Source: Nannocystis pusilla
GTDB lineage: Bacteria > Myxococcota_A > Polyangia > Nannocystales > Nannocystaceae
Assembly (NCBI RefSeq): GCF_020073745.1
Contig: NZ_JAIRAU010000040.1
Coordinates: forward strand, 1 to 64,000
Length of the DNA: 64,000 nt
Direction: 5' to 3'
Shown here: positions 64,000-64,000 of the stretch, one piece after another
Layout of the letters: every line of letters begins with the position of its first letter
How positions within the stretch are numbered: the first letter of the stretch is position 1
The notes under the pieces: model-generated
The model's input: only the letters and a program-made list of their open reading frames with translations
Told to the model about the DNA's origin: nothing
Database searches by the model: none
Position numbers and translations under genes: made by a program

Positions 64000-64000
64000 T

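Overview
The window is about 64 kb of very GC-rich DNA that reads like the chromosome of a myxobacterium (Myxococcota, most like the Nannocystis/Plesiocystis side). This is inferred from several features: an eukaryote-type Ser/Thr kinase, many Cys-anchored lipoproteins with Asp/Thr/Gly-rich linkers, VIT-VWA, TerB-like and DUF4159-type proteins, and HprK, RapZ and HPr encoded beside rpoN. No rRNA, tRNA, CRISPR array, insertion sequence or phage gene was seen.

Layout. (1) 1-2.5 kb: the N-terminus of a protein kinase, then an exported low-complexity protein. (2) 2.5-20.1 kb, all minus strand: rpoN, hpf, hprK, rapZ, a mannose-type EIIA, HPr and EI, which together form a regulatory phosphotransferase chain with no sugar permease in view. 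They are followed by an alpha/beta hydrolase and a zinc-peptidase/TolB-propeller/barrel protein. Upstream lie pyrG, accC, a small lipoprotein, rpoZ with a long acidic tail, a TerB-like protein and a metzincin lipoprotein. (3) 20.3-27.4 kb, plus strand: a cobalamin riboswitch heads a tightly coupled operon of a TonB-dependent receptor, two paralogous propeller-like surface lipoproteins, a BtuF-type binding lipoprotein and a BtuC permease. The ATPase is absent. (4) 27.8-50.7 kb: a lysozyme-like protein, lipoproteins, FabH, KptA, two CAP-domain lipoproteins, a DUF4159 plus membrane VWA/GATase-like pair, a GroES-like protein, an M16 peptidase, two SppA proteases fused to barrel-like domains, a TerB-like protein and MutS2. 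(5) 50.9-58.7 kb: a nine-gene Mrp/Mnh-type cation/proton antiporter operon with three antiporter-like subunits. (6) 59-64 kb: a hybrid histidine kinase and a VIT-VWA lipoprotein.

The most unusual signal is a family of short palindromic arrays. The repeat is an 8-bp core near RCATGTCC (or ACCTGKCC) plus a 6-nt spacer, giving a fixed 14-bp period. Runs of 3-7 units sit at the ends of genes and inside coding sequences, and about 30 two-unit versions form hairpins of the type TGTCC-N4-GGACA. Stems covary (TGTCC/GGACA versus TGGCC/GGCCA), and loops are often stable tetraloops (TTCG, GCAA, GAAA, CTCG). I do not recognise this family from the literature. A second recurring signal is a TANNNT hexamer 5-9 nt before start codons that lack a ribosome-binding site, which suggests widespread leaderless transcripts.
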